From the NCBI GenBank assembly GCA_027924645.1, contig BSBN01000888.1, forward strand, positions 19,941,001 through 20,005,000: 64,000 nucleotides of DNA, written 5' to 3'. Numbering within the stretch: the stretch's first letter is position 1; each line of letters opens with the position of its first letter. The notes under the pieces were generated by a model. That model was given only the letters and a program-made list of their open reading frames with translations, ran no database searches and had not been told where the DNA came from. This stretch comes from Cunninghamia lanceolata. Taxonomy: Eukaryota; Streptophyta; Pinopsida; Cupressales; Cupressaceae. This document shows positions 46,080 to 58,710 of this stretch, piece after piece. Both the position numbers and the translations under genes were made by a program.

Positions 46080-49000
46080 ATTGATTTTATCTCTAGCAAT
46101 CTTACAGTGCACTAAAAACTAAAATATTCCCTGAAGAGAATGTGTTGCCATCAACTTGCAAAGAGGCACGTCTATTGTTGGTTGAGTTGGAGATTGAATA
46201 TAAGCAAATTCATCCATGTAAAATGATTTCATTTTATACAGAGATGAATATCAAAACATGGTAGAATTCCCTGTATGCAAAGAGAAGAGATATTGTATAG
46301 ATGTACAAGGTCCTAGAGTTCCAAAGAAGGTTTTATGTCACATGCCAATTATACCTAGACTTTAATGAATGTTTCATTGCAAGTCACTTGCACAATTGAT
46401 GGACTAGTATGCAAAGAATAGGAGTAAAAATGGATTCATGTGAATTTTGGCTGATTCTAAAGCAATGAAACACATAGAGGAAAAATGGCCAAGAAAATTC
46501 AAAGATGAACCTCCTAGTATCAAGTTTGGTCTTGGAATTGATAGAGTGTGCCCATTTTTTTTCTTGAGCTCAAATTATAGTGTTTGGCCAGTTAGATTGA
46601 TAGTATACAATATTTCCCCATGGATGAGTGTCAGAAAGGAGCACCTTATACTAACTCTCATTGTTTCAGGAAAACATCAAGTTAAAAACACGGATGTTTA
46701 TCTTGTGCCTTTTATTGATAAGATGAAACTAATATGGAATGGAATAAGAATGTATGGCATATCATGTCCCCCATCAAATAGGTCCTTCATATTGTACAGT
46801 ATTCTATGTTGGACTATTCATGATTTCCCAGGACTTGGTGTTTATTCTGGTAAGATAAAATATTTACACTCATAATTTATTTTCATCCCAACTTTCATAC
46901 TTAGTTTTATACTATTTTTTTGATGTTATTAACATTACTTATTGAATACAAGGCCTAAAAAAAGGTGATATTTGCATGTCCAAGATGTGTAGAACAATTT
47001 CAAGGGTGGTATTCTAAATATCTACATAAATTTATTTACATAAACAACAGGGTTTTTCTACCACTAGATCATAAGTTTAGAAATCGCTTGAAGAATCAAT
47101 TTGATGGAAAAGTTGAAAATAGAGGCCCTCCCATGATTATGGGTCCAGGTGATTGGTTTATCAAGTATGAAGATGCTGAATTGAAAGGTTGGGAGGATTT
47201 TTTTGATCGGAGTGATTCAATTGAAGAACTAGAACAAGTTGTAGTTAATATGCCAGAAGGAATGAAAAGGAAATCCATATTTTATGAGCTTCCTTATTGG
47301 AAGGATCTATTAATGTCTCACCTATTAGATCCTATGCATGTCTTCAAAAATGTCCCAAATTCTATATTTTGACATATATCAGGCAAAGAGAAGGACACCT
47401 TGTCTTCGAGGAGAGATATTGCTCTTTAGCATACCAAAACCGATAGAAAACATTTGTGGCCAAACAAGGAAAATGAAACATATCCAGAAGCTCCATGGAT
47501 TTTCAAAAAAAAAGAGCTAGACCAACTAAAAAATGTCATCCATTCAATAAGGACACCTATTGGCTATGGGTCATCATTGGCTAAAGCTTTTATAGTTGAT
47601 GGACATATCACAGGATTTAAAACACATGATTTTCATAATTTATGAAGGTATTATATATCATCATTTAACATTTACTGATAACATTGATTAAGTACTAAAT
47701 ATATTTTGATATTTTTTTGTGTGACAAAAAATTACTGATGATATTTTCATAAATATGTTTGATAGTATACCATGCCATTGGAAATTAGGGGGGATTCTTG
47801 TCTTACAGTTGACTTAAGGAATGCCATAAGTTGATTGTCAGCATTTACAAGGTATGTGGTTATATGAAATGTTCATGTGTGAGAGACATAGAGATATTAT
47901 ATTGAATTTTATTTTTTGACTAAAGGTTCATACTAATTTACTATTCTTATATTAGGTGGGTGACTTCCAAGGAGATCCACGAATGTGAAGTGCCAAAATG
48001 GAAGAAGGAAATTGCATAAATTGTATGTGTATTTGAGAAGGAGCTCCCTACAAGTTTTATGGACCTACAAATCCATTTACTTATACACCTATTCGATGAC
48101 ATTGAATTGGTAGGTGTCCTATCAACAAGGTGGATGTTTTTCTTTGAGAGGTATATGAAAAATCTAAAAAGATATGTCTAACAAAAGGCACATCCAGAGG
48201 GTTGCATGGCCTAAGGGTATGTATTGAATGAAGCATTTTTCTTCCTGTGTGAATTCCTTGGTAAGGATTTTGAAGATGGGCCATGCTTCTGGGATGAAGA
48301 ACAAGTATCAGATATTATTGATGGAGAAAAACCACAATCTAATGGTGTTTAAGTAGAAATTAGTAAGTAAATTCATGATCAATGTGGTTTTTTTTTCTTG
48401 CAATCATTAATTTATTTTGTAATTTATTTGTCAAATTTATAGCATGACATTTGGAGTTTAAAATAAACATGTTGACATGTAATAGGTGTAGATGAAAGTG
48501 CTATACTCGACAAGTTCATCCTGTATTACATGGACTTTATGAATAAGTGGATTGATCTAAATGATAAAAAGAGAGAAGTCTTAGAAGAAAGGGACAATTT
48601 AAGAGATCAAACCCAAGGAATACTCCACTTCCCACTGATCTTCATGGGGAATGGGGCAAAGATTGTACACTAGAATAGGTTATTGAACAAATTCAAAATC
48701 AAATAGAAGATGCAGGTATAGATTCAAACATAATAGAAGATGAAATCAACATGTCTAGAGGATGTGAAAGAAAGGTACAGTTGGAATTTTACAAAATGTT
48801 GTTTCGTTATAGTTTTGACACTATTGACTATTTTAATATTCGTCATTATATTTGTTTTCACTGAAATAAATGGTCTTTCACAGGTGAGGAAATATCCAAC
48901 ATGTGGGCATATGGTTGATATTATCTTGTAGAAAGTGTAGATGTAAAGAGACGATCCTTCAATTGTGGCATCATGGTTGACTGCAAGCAATCTAGTCGAT

Positions 49001-49250
49001 CAAGCTCAAAAGATAATAATATAATTGAAGGGAATCTACAATATGTTGGGAAAATACAAGAAATTATTGAGTTGGATTACTGTTATTTTAAATGTTGTAT
49101 TTTTAAGTCTAGATGGTATGAAGCATTTGAGAGGACACAAAGACATGATAACCATAGTGTATTGTTTTCTATAGATTGCTCATGTTTCCTACTAGAGGAT
49201 AAGGAGCCTTATGTTCTACCAATTCATTGTGAGTAGGTATTTCTTTAACT
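46080..49250 (+). pseudogene. TNP2-type CACTA (En/Spm) transposase, degenerate
   Basis: The reading order matches TNP2 transposases. It starts with a short segment with PVCKEKRY and VPKKVLCHMPIIPRL at about 46240-46365. The core follows at 46447-46875: HIEEKWPRKFKDEP, FGLGIDRVCPF, NYSVWPVRLIVYNISPWM, TDVYLVPFIDKMKLIW. Exon 46965-47645 has FACPRCVEQF, ELPYWKDLLMSHLLDPMHV and IGYGSSLAKAF. A DUF4218-like part at 48030-48340 has GVLSTRWMFFFERYMKNLK, and a DUF4216-like segment at 48973-49236 has KIQEIIELDY. Acceptor and donor-like sites separate the parts. Stops and frame changes occur throughout, so it is inactive. TNP2 cuts at CACTA termini; I did not locate the terminal repeats. Confidence 0.85.
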
Positions 49251-49806
49251 CAAATAAGAAGCGGTAGTGATCATTAATCTATTAATCATAGTTTATTGTG
49301 AATATATACATGTGTTTATTAATCAATAAAATTGTTATACCATACATATAATATATGTATGTCATTCATGTCTAGGTATTTTTCTATGAAGATATTTTGG
49401 ACCTGAAATGGATATTTGTCATACATTATGATCCAAGATTAAGGCATGTATTTGATGATGCATTTCTGGATACTAAGCAAAACAATGATAGCCAACAAAA
49501 TGAGAGAGGGATTAGAGAACATTGAAGAAATTGACATCCATGATGATGTTGAAGATGGTTATGTTCTAGCACAAGAAGACAACAATCTAGAGTTGGATGA
49601 TGTTATGGAAGACAACAATATGGATGATATACAAAATGATGATCCAAATACATCTGGTAACAGTCAGATTTCAATGATGATGAAGATGATGCAAGTCAAG
49701 ATGAGGATGATGATAATATTAAATACTTGAAAGAACATATGAACATTGACAATGATACACTGGATGACATTATAGAAAACAATAATGTTAATGACCAAGA
49801 CTTCTA
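49251..49806 (+). pseudogene. Acidic C-terminal tail after the TNP2 region
   Basis: From about 49376 the frame (FYEDILDLKWIFVIH) continues the DUF4216-like part. Then 49446-49740 is rich in Asp, Glu and Asn (DIHDDVEDGYVL, NNMDDIQNDD) and ends at TAA near 49805. Acidic tails at this position are common in CACTA TNP2 proteins. Confidence 0.6.
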
Positions 49807-50404
49807 AATTTTTAGAATTATTTGCAATCCATGTTTAAAAAAGGATGATTCTTATGGCCTAAACTTTGAAATGCTTCAGTAATAATATTTGTGTCGATAC
49901 AAATTACCTATTGCAATATCCTTATATAGTTCAATCTTTAGTATGAATTGTTGGCAGAAAAAATTAGGATTACTTGGATGCAATTTCCTTTTCATTGCTT
50001 TATATTTTTCTTGGATGTCAAGGTCTCAACCTAATCCTCATTTTTCGAGGAAGTTATAATTGAGAATTTGATGACTACTACATATTTTAGTGGGGAAGAT
50101 GTTTTTCATCATGATGCACATGTTGCACATATGGATAAGAAAGAAATGAATCTTACTACACAAATACTTATATCAAACCTTTACGAATTTGAGCAATAAT
50201 GTTACTACACAAATACACTCCACATATTATCTCATGTTGCCACTTCCACTCCCATTTTAATTATAAGTCCTAATGTTCATCCTTCCAACATAGATGTCAT
50301 CCTTAAAATAATTGATGAAATGCAAACTAAAGTTGATGCATTACCCCTAGTAATCAAAGGATATCATAGGAGAAATCAAGCATAATCCACATTCATTTGA
50401 GTTA
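49807..50404. other. Spacer after the CACTA gene
   Basis: No recognisable gene. A short plus-strand open stretch near 50280-50380 has no family signature. Confidence 0.4.
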
Positions 50405-50600
50405 TTTCTTATCCATTTCTAGCTTGTAATTCTTTCTTTAATTTCTCATTTTCAAAATACAATTTTTTTACTTCATCATTCATTACTTTATGAGTTTTCT
50501 CATAATCTTGCATCCTTTGTTCTATCTTATTTACAACATCATGAGTAAACATAGCAGTATGAACATTGAGAGGAGTTGCTTCTATTACTGATGTATGTTA
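50405..50600 (-). pseudogene. Coiled-coil C-terminal fragment, unassigned
   Basis: On the minus strand about 60 codons read THDVVNKIEQRMQDYEK, then a charged helix with heptad-like spacing (KKLYFENEKLKKELQ), ending at TAA. Plant transposases and gag proteins both end in such coils. It is too short to assign. Confidence 0.3.
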
Positions 50601-50845
50601 TCCTAAAGATATGCCAAATCTTATGATTAGGTTTTATATGTGAATTTGGACAACTAATAGAATTGCTCTAATTAATCAAAATTCTTTGCACTTTAGGCTC
50701 TGTTCAAGCCTTGGTGGGTGTTACCTTGCTTCACCAATGACAATTTACTTTCAAGTTTGCTGGTGACTTTAGAACATATTAAGGAGCTTATGTAATTTTG
50801 TTAATTAAATCATCCACTTCATTTAACCCAATCTAGCATATGATT

Positions 50846-50925
50846 TGGATTAATGTTTTCTATAAATATTTAAACCATACTCCTATAATAGAAAATAAAA
50901 ATTGGATTATGAAAATATATACAAG
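50846..50925 (+). repeat. 80-bp direct repeat, left copy
   Basis: It starts TGGATTAATGTTTTC and ends ATATATACAAG. The same block with about eight differences lies at 55829-55908. Together they bracket unknown gene copy B. The blocks start TG and contain a TACA near the end, but no target duplication was found. Confidence 0.75.
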
Positions 50926-51707
50926 GGAATGATTTTCAAAAGAGAATGACCGGTGCCTGCCACATTAGGAGTTTGTTTATCTTTAATTATTTTTCATATA
51001 CATTCTTAATTGTATCTATGCCATGCTATCTAATTGTGATAAGTACTTGAGTAAGACCATTAATGAAAAATGAAGTGGACCTATTATCATCTATATTAGC
51101 TAATTGATTGCACAAATATTTCAATTTATCAATGATCTCATGTTTCTATTAATTTTCAACACTTTTAATAAAGACATCATGATCATAATATTCTTCTTCA
51201 TTATTAGAATAAAATATTGAGATATTAAGTAATTAAGATAGAGAAATGAACATACAACTCATAAACTCACAGCAAAGAGAATAGAATAGCCCAGAAAGCT
51301 TTGCATTTTCCTTAATTCATCAAAATTTTCTAAGTCTTCAACAATAAAATGAGTGATATAGTTCCATTATATAATAGGAACGTGTACCCTCAGCAATTAA
51401 TACATTGTCTTTCAAATTCAATGAATATAGAGAAGTGCCTAAAGGCATTGGAGAAACATTAATTGCACCAAAGGAAATAGAAAGGAAGGAGTGGTTGGCC
51501 TTCAAAAACACAAGGAGCTACCTGGGGATCTGCATTGTTGTGGTTGGAAGATGATAACCAAGTTGTCATTATTTAGATCCAAATATGTCCTCCCACCCAC
51601 TATATGTTCTTTTAGCCAGCCAAGGAAATGAGATGATTTCTTCTATCTTACCATTGTGGCTAACATAATGTGCATCTAGGATACCTTTGACACTTTTACC
51701 AAATAAG
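50926..51707. other. Spacer downstream of unknown gene copy B
   Basis: AT-rich, with no recognised gene. It would be the 3' untranslated or terminal part of the unit carrying copy B. Confidence 0.4.
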
Positions 51708-54700
51708 TCAAATGCAAATGTCTACCATGTACAGTCTTTCAAGTGTCCAACTTAACACATGCTGAGCTGGGTCTCCTTTATCATAACAAGATGGAATTAA
51801 TTGATTACCATTATCAATGATTTCCTTCCTCCACTTATTCAAGTCTTTTGTAGTACCATCAGCTTCTAAAATATGAGGCAACCATTTTGTGTCTAGCTTT
51901 TCAACTGCCTGTATTTTATCCTTTAATATTGTATCCAATTTTAGTTGATAAGTAGCCACCTCAAAATTTTCCAGTATTCTAGCTACCAATTGCATCTTAG
52001 GAGGAGCCACTGAATCATATCTAGAACACTTGAGAAATCCACTGATTTTCCCAGTCCTTGGCAGCCATTTGGTCTTCATAGCTGATAGCCTCTATTTGTC
52101 TAACTCATGTTTCTCACATGCTATCCTTAACAAGGAGTAAGACTTATAGGTCTCCTCCAACCTGGCCAATATCTTCTTAACTCTATATGTAACTAAATTT
52201 GTGGCCATATCCTTCATTTTAATTTCCATTCCTTCATTCAACTTCTTATTCTCTTCTTTCAATTCCTTTATCTCTTGAAGAAGGGGTTGTGTGTCCACTT
52301 GCAATGATTTTGCACTCTATATGATTGGGGCAGTTTGGGATGGACCAGCTTCCAATTGAGGTTAACTCTCATAAATGCTAAGCCTAGCCATTACCTCTAT
52401 GTATTTCCCCAATAATTCATTGTAATCTTTCTACAGTTTAAGTGTTACTGCCTCTACAAAATGTGTTGTCTGTACATTCAAGTTGGCTACCTGAGGAGCA
52501 GGGGTGTTTGACACCCTCTTGATGATCACATTACCAATTAATTCCTCCAATCCTACCTTTGGTTTCTTATCATTTGGGGCCAATGCCCAGATAGCCAAGG
52601 TATCAAATTTAGGGTCAAAGATAGCACCCTGCAATGCTCTCTTGGCCTGTTCTCCACTTACATCTGCATCATCCTTGGTAATGGTATCAAATGCGATAGC
52701 ATCAGATAATGTCTAGTGTGGCAATAGTAATATTTTTCTTTTGTTCACAAGTGGTCTCCCTTCTTTAGAAGTCATGGCACTGATATCCTTGTTCACCTTA
52801 CCCAAAACCATCCTTGTGATAACATCATATTATGAAGGGTTTGCACTGCTTTTTGCTTCTTCTATCCTTCTCTAAAACTCTTCACTCCTCATTCTCAACA
52901 CAGAGGATTTGAATTCTAGGGTGGTAATGAATGCATCATTAGAGATAAACTGATTGCATTCCACTTCTCTCATGTCTTCAGTGTCCACCTCATTATTGAC
53001 TGTGGACCTTATCAACCTATTCTCAAGGGAGGCATATGGTGCTATCCTTGAGGGAGAATGCATTTGATGTGGGGGCTGTGGATCTTGTTCCTCTACCACC
53101 TCTTCCTCCAAATTCACAACTTCCATTTTTTCTTCTATCTCAAGATCAATTATCTTTTCTCTTTTTGGGGTAGGGGCATCAGGGGAGTCGAGGGAGTTAG
53201 GGGAACTTTTCCTAATATATTTGCCCTTTGAACTACTCAGTTGATAAGTGGGCCTTTCCTCTCCAGCAAGTGCCTCAACAATCAATTCATCTCCCTTTTC
53301 AAAGAACATTTTGATTCTTTCAATGGGGTCTTGAATTTCAATGAATGCCCCTTGATATCCAGAGTTGGCATTTTTCTTCCTTTTCTTTGCATACATTATC
53401 AATTTCCATTTATTTCTCAAGAAAAACACTTGCTACATTGATTCACAATTTCTGACAGTATCCTCATCAACCAGGACATGGTGTGGATATTCAGGCCTGC
53501 TGATTTTACACCTTCTGTCATGAATAAAGCCTTCAAGATCAAAGAGCCTTATTGCCCCCATATTCATCCTATAACATTGCATCATGAAACCGATCTGGTC
53601 TAAACCATTCTTGTCAAGTGTAATAAAATCATGAAGCTTTAGAGATGCTGGGATAAGAGATCCCCTCTTATGCTTTCTAAAATGTTCCTTATTTACTGCA
53701 TTTAGTTGTCTGATGATCTCCATAAATCATATTCTTCTAGGCACAAATTTTGGTAAGGAATAGGGTGGAGCCTCACACCCATAGATTCAGATATAAGTTG
53801 TATTTTCATGTGAAAACCTATATCCCCAATTGTGATCGATATTCAGATGGGGGTTTCTCTCCATTGGTCTTAGAAAGTCCTTAATTTCCTTTGGTATCCT
53901 TTCTACAATAGGCTCTAGGAATCCCAATACTTTCATCACAAAATGTTCCTCAAAGGTGACACAACTAGCATATTTGAAGTGCATGTCTAGCATGCAGGTC
54001 CACATCTGAACTAGCATGGAATTACCTTCTACATTAGTCATTCTCAAATGTAATTCCTTGCCCCAATGGCCAGACAGAGAAAATAGAATCATGTGGCACA
54101 TTAATGAATACCAAGTGTACCTTACATGGGGGCCTAGAGTATACATATTGTTCTTAATGGCCATCATTTGTTCATGCATCTTCTTTGACAAGTACCCTGC
54201 ATAATCATATGGCTTGTTGGCTTCATAATCTTGGATATATACTGCCATCATTATTAGAGGCACTGGAATTCTATCTAATGCACCTCTCCTGAGTAGATGA
54301 CACAAGCTATGATAAGTTTTAACAAAATATTCCATGAACAAGCTGCATCAGAGAGGTTCCTCTTCTGTGACAGAGATTTTGAATAAAGCTCCATCAACCC
54401 CCTTTAATCTATGCTTGGCCAAGTTGTAAGATCTATATGCATACCTAAGACCTCTGTATTTTTCTCTCAAAGCATTCAAGTCTATAGGTATACTAGCAGT
54501 AGAATTAAGATTGAAAATAATAGCAATGTAGGCCTTTGTGAATCTAACGCTAACACTACCATTTCCAGACAAGATAGACATGGTCTTAGGGTCATACCTA
54601 GTTGCTACAACTCTCACTAAGTCTCTATTTATGAAGGCATTAGGATATATCAATTTGGACAAGTCTAATGCCCAAGCATGGTAGACCAGGGATTTGTAGT

Positions 54701-54908
54701 CACTTTGTTTGTGCTAATGCTCAAACAAACTCCAAGCGGACACACAGAGCCTAGCATCTCTACAATCTACAAAAAGGTCATATATTTTATCATTTCTACC
54801 AACCTCTCCAAAATTTGTCAAAGGTATTTTAGATGAGCCAGGACACTAAATCATGATGTCTTCATCAAGGATGTGTTTGGAGGTTGAAGGTTCACTAGGA
54901 TGACTCAT
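51708..54908 (-). pseudogene. Unknown family, copy B: about 1067 codons in one frame
   Basis: On the minus strand a single reading frame runs from the ATG at 54908 to a TGA at 51708. It is interrupted by about 14 stop codons but no frameshift that I can see. Domain-like parts: N-terminal region (YDLFVDCRDARLCVSAW, LSKLIYPNAFI, FTKAYIAIIFNLN; residues about 30-170), ISVTEEEPL, FMEYFVKTYHSLCHLL, a VTFEEHFVMK helix, HNWG (plus 53823-53834, residue about 359), APPYSLPKFVPRR, FMEIIRQL, FIEIQDPIERIKMFF, an acidic low-complexity linker (EEKMEVVNLEEEV), and a C-terminal coiled-coil region (EIKELKEENKKLNEG) with ERLYMVDICI at the end. Copy A shares all main blocks in the same order. I recognise no transposase, reverse transcriptase or zinc-finger signature. 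Most stops are TAG. Confidence 0.75.
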
Positions 54909-55828
54909 TTTTTATTTTATGTAGGCAACCTAGGGTTTATGCAATTAATGATTGCCCTAAATATTTCAGAGAATTCTTACAAATAGAAAACTAAGTGCAG
55001 GAGAGAGGCAATGACTTATTGCTTTTGGAGGTCATAGAGGCTTTGAATAGCTTCTCTTTGTTTGTTCTAATGATTCTCTAGCTTAAAATGCGATTGCTTC
55101 TTGAAGAATGACAGGAAATAACTTGAATTATGCTGTTATAACATCAAATTCCTGTACCACTTTGTATATTAATGGAGGTTGTGGAAAGCATAACTCTACT
55201 CATGCCACAATCATTCAAAAATATTCATTGTTTGCATTTTTTAATTTGGACTGTTGATCTTTCATTATCTTTCTTGAAATCTACGGCTTTGATTCACTGA
55301 CTAGATTTGACAATCTTAGTCATCTTGGTTGACATGTCATCATTCAATGGGAATGAGCCAAGTCTTCAACACAGACTGGACACATGTCACCTCTTCACAG
55401 CATCGCAGTCGAGGAGGGCCCACCATATACCTATTGTGTGATGGTGTGACATAGCACCCATGCACCTTTATGACACTTACTTTTTAATCGGTGGATGCCA
55501 CGTGTTGCTATCTCACCATCTTGTGGAAAATATTCCTTCTAAAAAGATTCCCCTACACTAGCGTGTAGCTATTGGATAAGGAAAACACTTCCCAGGCAAA
55601 GGTTACATGGATAGGTGGGGGCCTGTTGCGGTGTCACAACTGGGTATGACATCATCCTGACATGCTCCACAATGGTGTGATTTTTATTTCATAAGACTTT
55701 AGGAATTACTGGTGGGAATAGGTAACGACTAGGCTAAGGGGTTGGTCAACCCACAGACATCAAGACTTAAGGTTGTGACTTGAAGGATCGACAAATGGCA
55801 AAAAATGGTCAACACAAGAACATAACAA
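54909..55828 (-). promoter_or_regulatory. Upstream region of copy B with a G-box
   Basis: This 0.9-kb stretch is less AT-rich than its surroundings between about 55350 and 55670. It contains CCACGTG (G-box CACGTG at 55499-55504), ACACATGTCACC at about 55380 and TGACATCATCCTGACA at about 55647. These look like plant promoter elements upstream of the minus-strand start at 54908. No clear TATA box was fixed. The assignment rests on position and motifs only. Confidence 0.35.
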
Positions 55829-55908
55829 TGGATTAATGTTTTCTATAAATATTTAAACCCTACTCTTAAAATAGAAAAACAAAATTGGATTTTGGAAATA
55901 TATACAAG
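55829..55908 (+). repeat. 80-bp direct repeat, right copy
   Basis: Partner of 50846-50925 in the same orientation, about 90 percent identical by eye. Similarity stops sharply on both sides. Confidence 0.75.
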
Positions 55909-55960
55909 AATAAGGATCTTAGATGTTTCTTAGGAATGCAAAATTAAAGGCATTCAATTG

Positions 55961-58608
55961 TGTAGGAGTCCAGGACAACACTGAGAGGGGGGGTGAATTA
56001 GTGTTGTGTGAATTTTTAAATCTTTTTACAAACTTTAACTTTCAGAGCACAAGGAGAGAAAGATAGCATTGATTTGTCAAATACATATGCACATGAATGT
56101 GAATACAGAAAGAGAACAAAACTTCACAAGTGAATCATACACACATAGAGAAGATTATGACACATGCTTTTCACAAGTGGAAAACCCTTCTGGGTAGAAA
56201 AACCACTCCAAAACTGCCTCACTGGCTTTATCAAAAATCTCACTAATTACAATGTTTAGAAACACCAACTTCAAGGAGCACCAACCCCTAATTCATTTAG
56301 AAGCACCAACTTCAAGGAGCACCAACCCCTAATACAGAATAAATTAAGAACTCAGAGGGTTTCTCTGTTTCAATACGAAGCACTTCTTCTCTCACGTGTC
56401 TGTCAAATGACCATCCTTCTCATCAACTCAAATCAATCTGCATACTAGTCTCAATGTCTTTGTTCAATCAAATTCATGATTCATACACTTAATTATCATT
56501 GCAATTGCATATTGTCTTTCTGATAATCTTGTCAATCTATGTATCTGTATTTGATCCCGTCAATTCATCATTGATCTATACAACATCACTCACACACACT
56601 TATCAATCCACCTGCAAAGCCATTATATACAAGATGACTTTTCACATTCTTTATAATCATTTTCATCTTCTCTGCAAACAAAAACATTTCACCTTCTCTC
56701 TGTAAATCAAAACCCTTTCAGTTGCAATAATAAAAACATCAAGAAATCCAAACACCAATCCATCTGCAAGAAGAAAATCTTATTCAAAAAAATAAATGAT
56801 CAATAAAACCATTTTGTCCCTTTCAAAGATTCATCTTCTCTGCAAAAGAAAACCTTCAAAAAATTTCTTTCAAAATAAATGATCAACTTTGATATTCTTC
56901 TGTGTGCAATTTTATCTTCAAAAGACCTTTCAAATTCCATCATTCTCCTGCAAGAAATCATGAATAATTTTCACTATTTATTTTCTCTTCCAATGCCCTA
57001 TAAATAAAATATCTGAGCAACTTCATCTTCCATCTCTGCATCAAATTTCTTTCAATCTAAAAAACCAATTTCACCTTTTTATGACCTTTCATATCCTTCA
57101 AGAATAAAAAAAATTCACCAATTTGTCTTAAAAAATCTCAAAAAATTTTGATGTTATCTCTTTTCTAACTTCCAAAATCACCATTAAAAAATCTCTTTAA
57201 AAAGATTTATCTCACATTTAGAGAAAGCAAAAATAAAAAATCTCCTTATGAGAACTCCTTAAATTAATGTCATAAGGGACCAACTATTTAAAAAGAAAGT
57301 TTTGAATTTTAAAAAAAGGAAACCTTTTATCATTTTTCTCGGGCTTAAAAAAGGTTCCTTAGAAATAGTCAATGGCTTTTAAAACCAAAACAAACTCTTC
57401 AAAAAAACCTTCGAATGATTTCATTTAAATACATTTTGCTCCCCTTTCAAAGCTTCACTAGGATGTATAATAAATTTCACTTTAAACTGATGGATCCCAC
57501 TAATACATATTCAATGCCCTTGTCTATGAACATGCTCCCCATTCGGTGTAACTTAAACTATTCATAAAGCATATTAATGCCAAAAATACCGATGCTTTTT
57601 CTTTTAAAGCATAAAACATATTTATGAAAATCGGGCTCCCTTCTTAAAGCACAAAAGCATATAAGGTCGATTTCTTATGTCAATGCCCTTCTTTTAATAT
57701 TATTCATTAGCCTTTTCTAATTCATAAAAAAAGTCATGCTCCCCACAAATAGCAACCTTTCAATATAGAATGTTCATTCAAATAAACTTTCCCTTGTTTG
57801 AAATTGATGCCCACACATACCTGTTTCACTGGTGGAAAAGAAAGGAGGGGCCGGTTATTACACGGTGCAGACCCCTTAAAAAAATAACTTAAGTTCTTAT
57901 GACTTGTGATAGCAAGTCATCACCAAAACATAAAGCCATATTAGTTAGCACATTTAAACCAATTGCATGTGTCTCAATAATGTGATCACCATAAACATGA
58001 CAAACTTATGAGATATAAATTGAACTTGAATATCCTTTTATCATGAAGCATGTAAACTTATCTGAAATCTCCTCAACTATGAATGATGACCATTATCCTT
58101 GTTTGAGTAAGCATATTATGAAGATCTTGAACAAAATATGCTTATGAAGATATAACCACATCAATTGATTCCAACAACTTGCATCAACTTCAACATGTCA
58201 CACTCTTCAACTCAAATATGAAACTCTTGAACAAGAATGATATTTTGAACTCCTGAAAAGAACATCTGACATGAAGACCGTTCTGTGCTATTTGTATCAA
58301 CCACTATCACTTGCAATCAACATGATGTTACTGCATACAAGCAAGATGCCACTGTCAAAAATGATTGTGAAGACAATCTTTGTAAACCAAGTAAACCATG
58401 AATCAAGATCACATCTCATATCTTGTCTTGAGCACAACCTAACAACCTTGACTTGAGCATGATAATGAGATAAATACAAACACTTTACCATACTGAACAA
58501 ACTGTGATATAACAATAGAAAGAACACACAAGATGATGTCTCTTGCTCCTATCAACAAGAATGGCAACTGAACATACTTTTGACATCAATGACAACTTAT
58601 CACCATCA
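55961..58608 (-). repeat. 3' LTR of the gag-only element (about 2.65 kb)
   Basis: Plus-strand start is TGTAGGAGTCC and the end is taken at CACCATCA just before the ATCTCCC tract. The shared box GTGGAAAACCC...GAAAAACCAC is at 56177-56207. It is unusually long for a copia LTR. A-rich and CATCTTC-rich low-complexity stretches fill it, with no coding sequence (the 68-codon ORF at 56499 recurs at 61302 as an LTR by-product). Confidence 0.82.
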
Positions 58609-58710
58609 ATCTCCCTATTTGTCATTCATGGCAAAACCACCTGATGCAATTTTTCTTTCTCCCTCTTTTTGACATCTGATGACAAGGACTATTATCTCCC
58701 CCTTTAACTT
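58609..58710 (-). promoter_or_regulatory. Polypurine tracts of the gag-only element
   Basis: Plus-strand ATCTCCCTATTTG at the LTR edge, CTCCCTCTTTTTG at about 58661 and TCTCCCCCTTT at about 58695 are the complement of three purine tracts, the same arrangement as in the other copia elements. Confidence 0.6.

Noticed and set aside
56499..56705. 68-codon ORF repeated at 61302
   Set aside because: It lies inside both copies of the long LTR and has no domain; conservation is explained by the LTR duplication.
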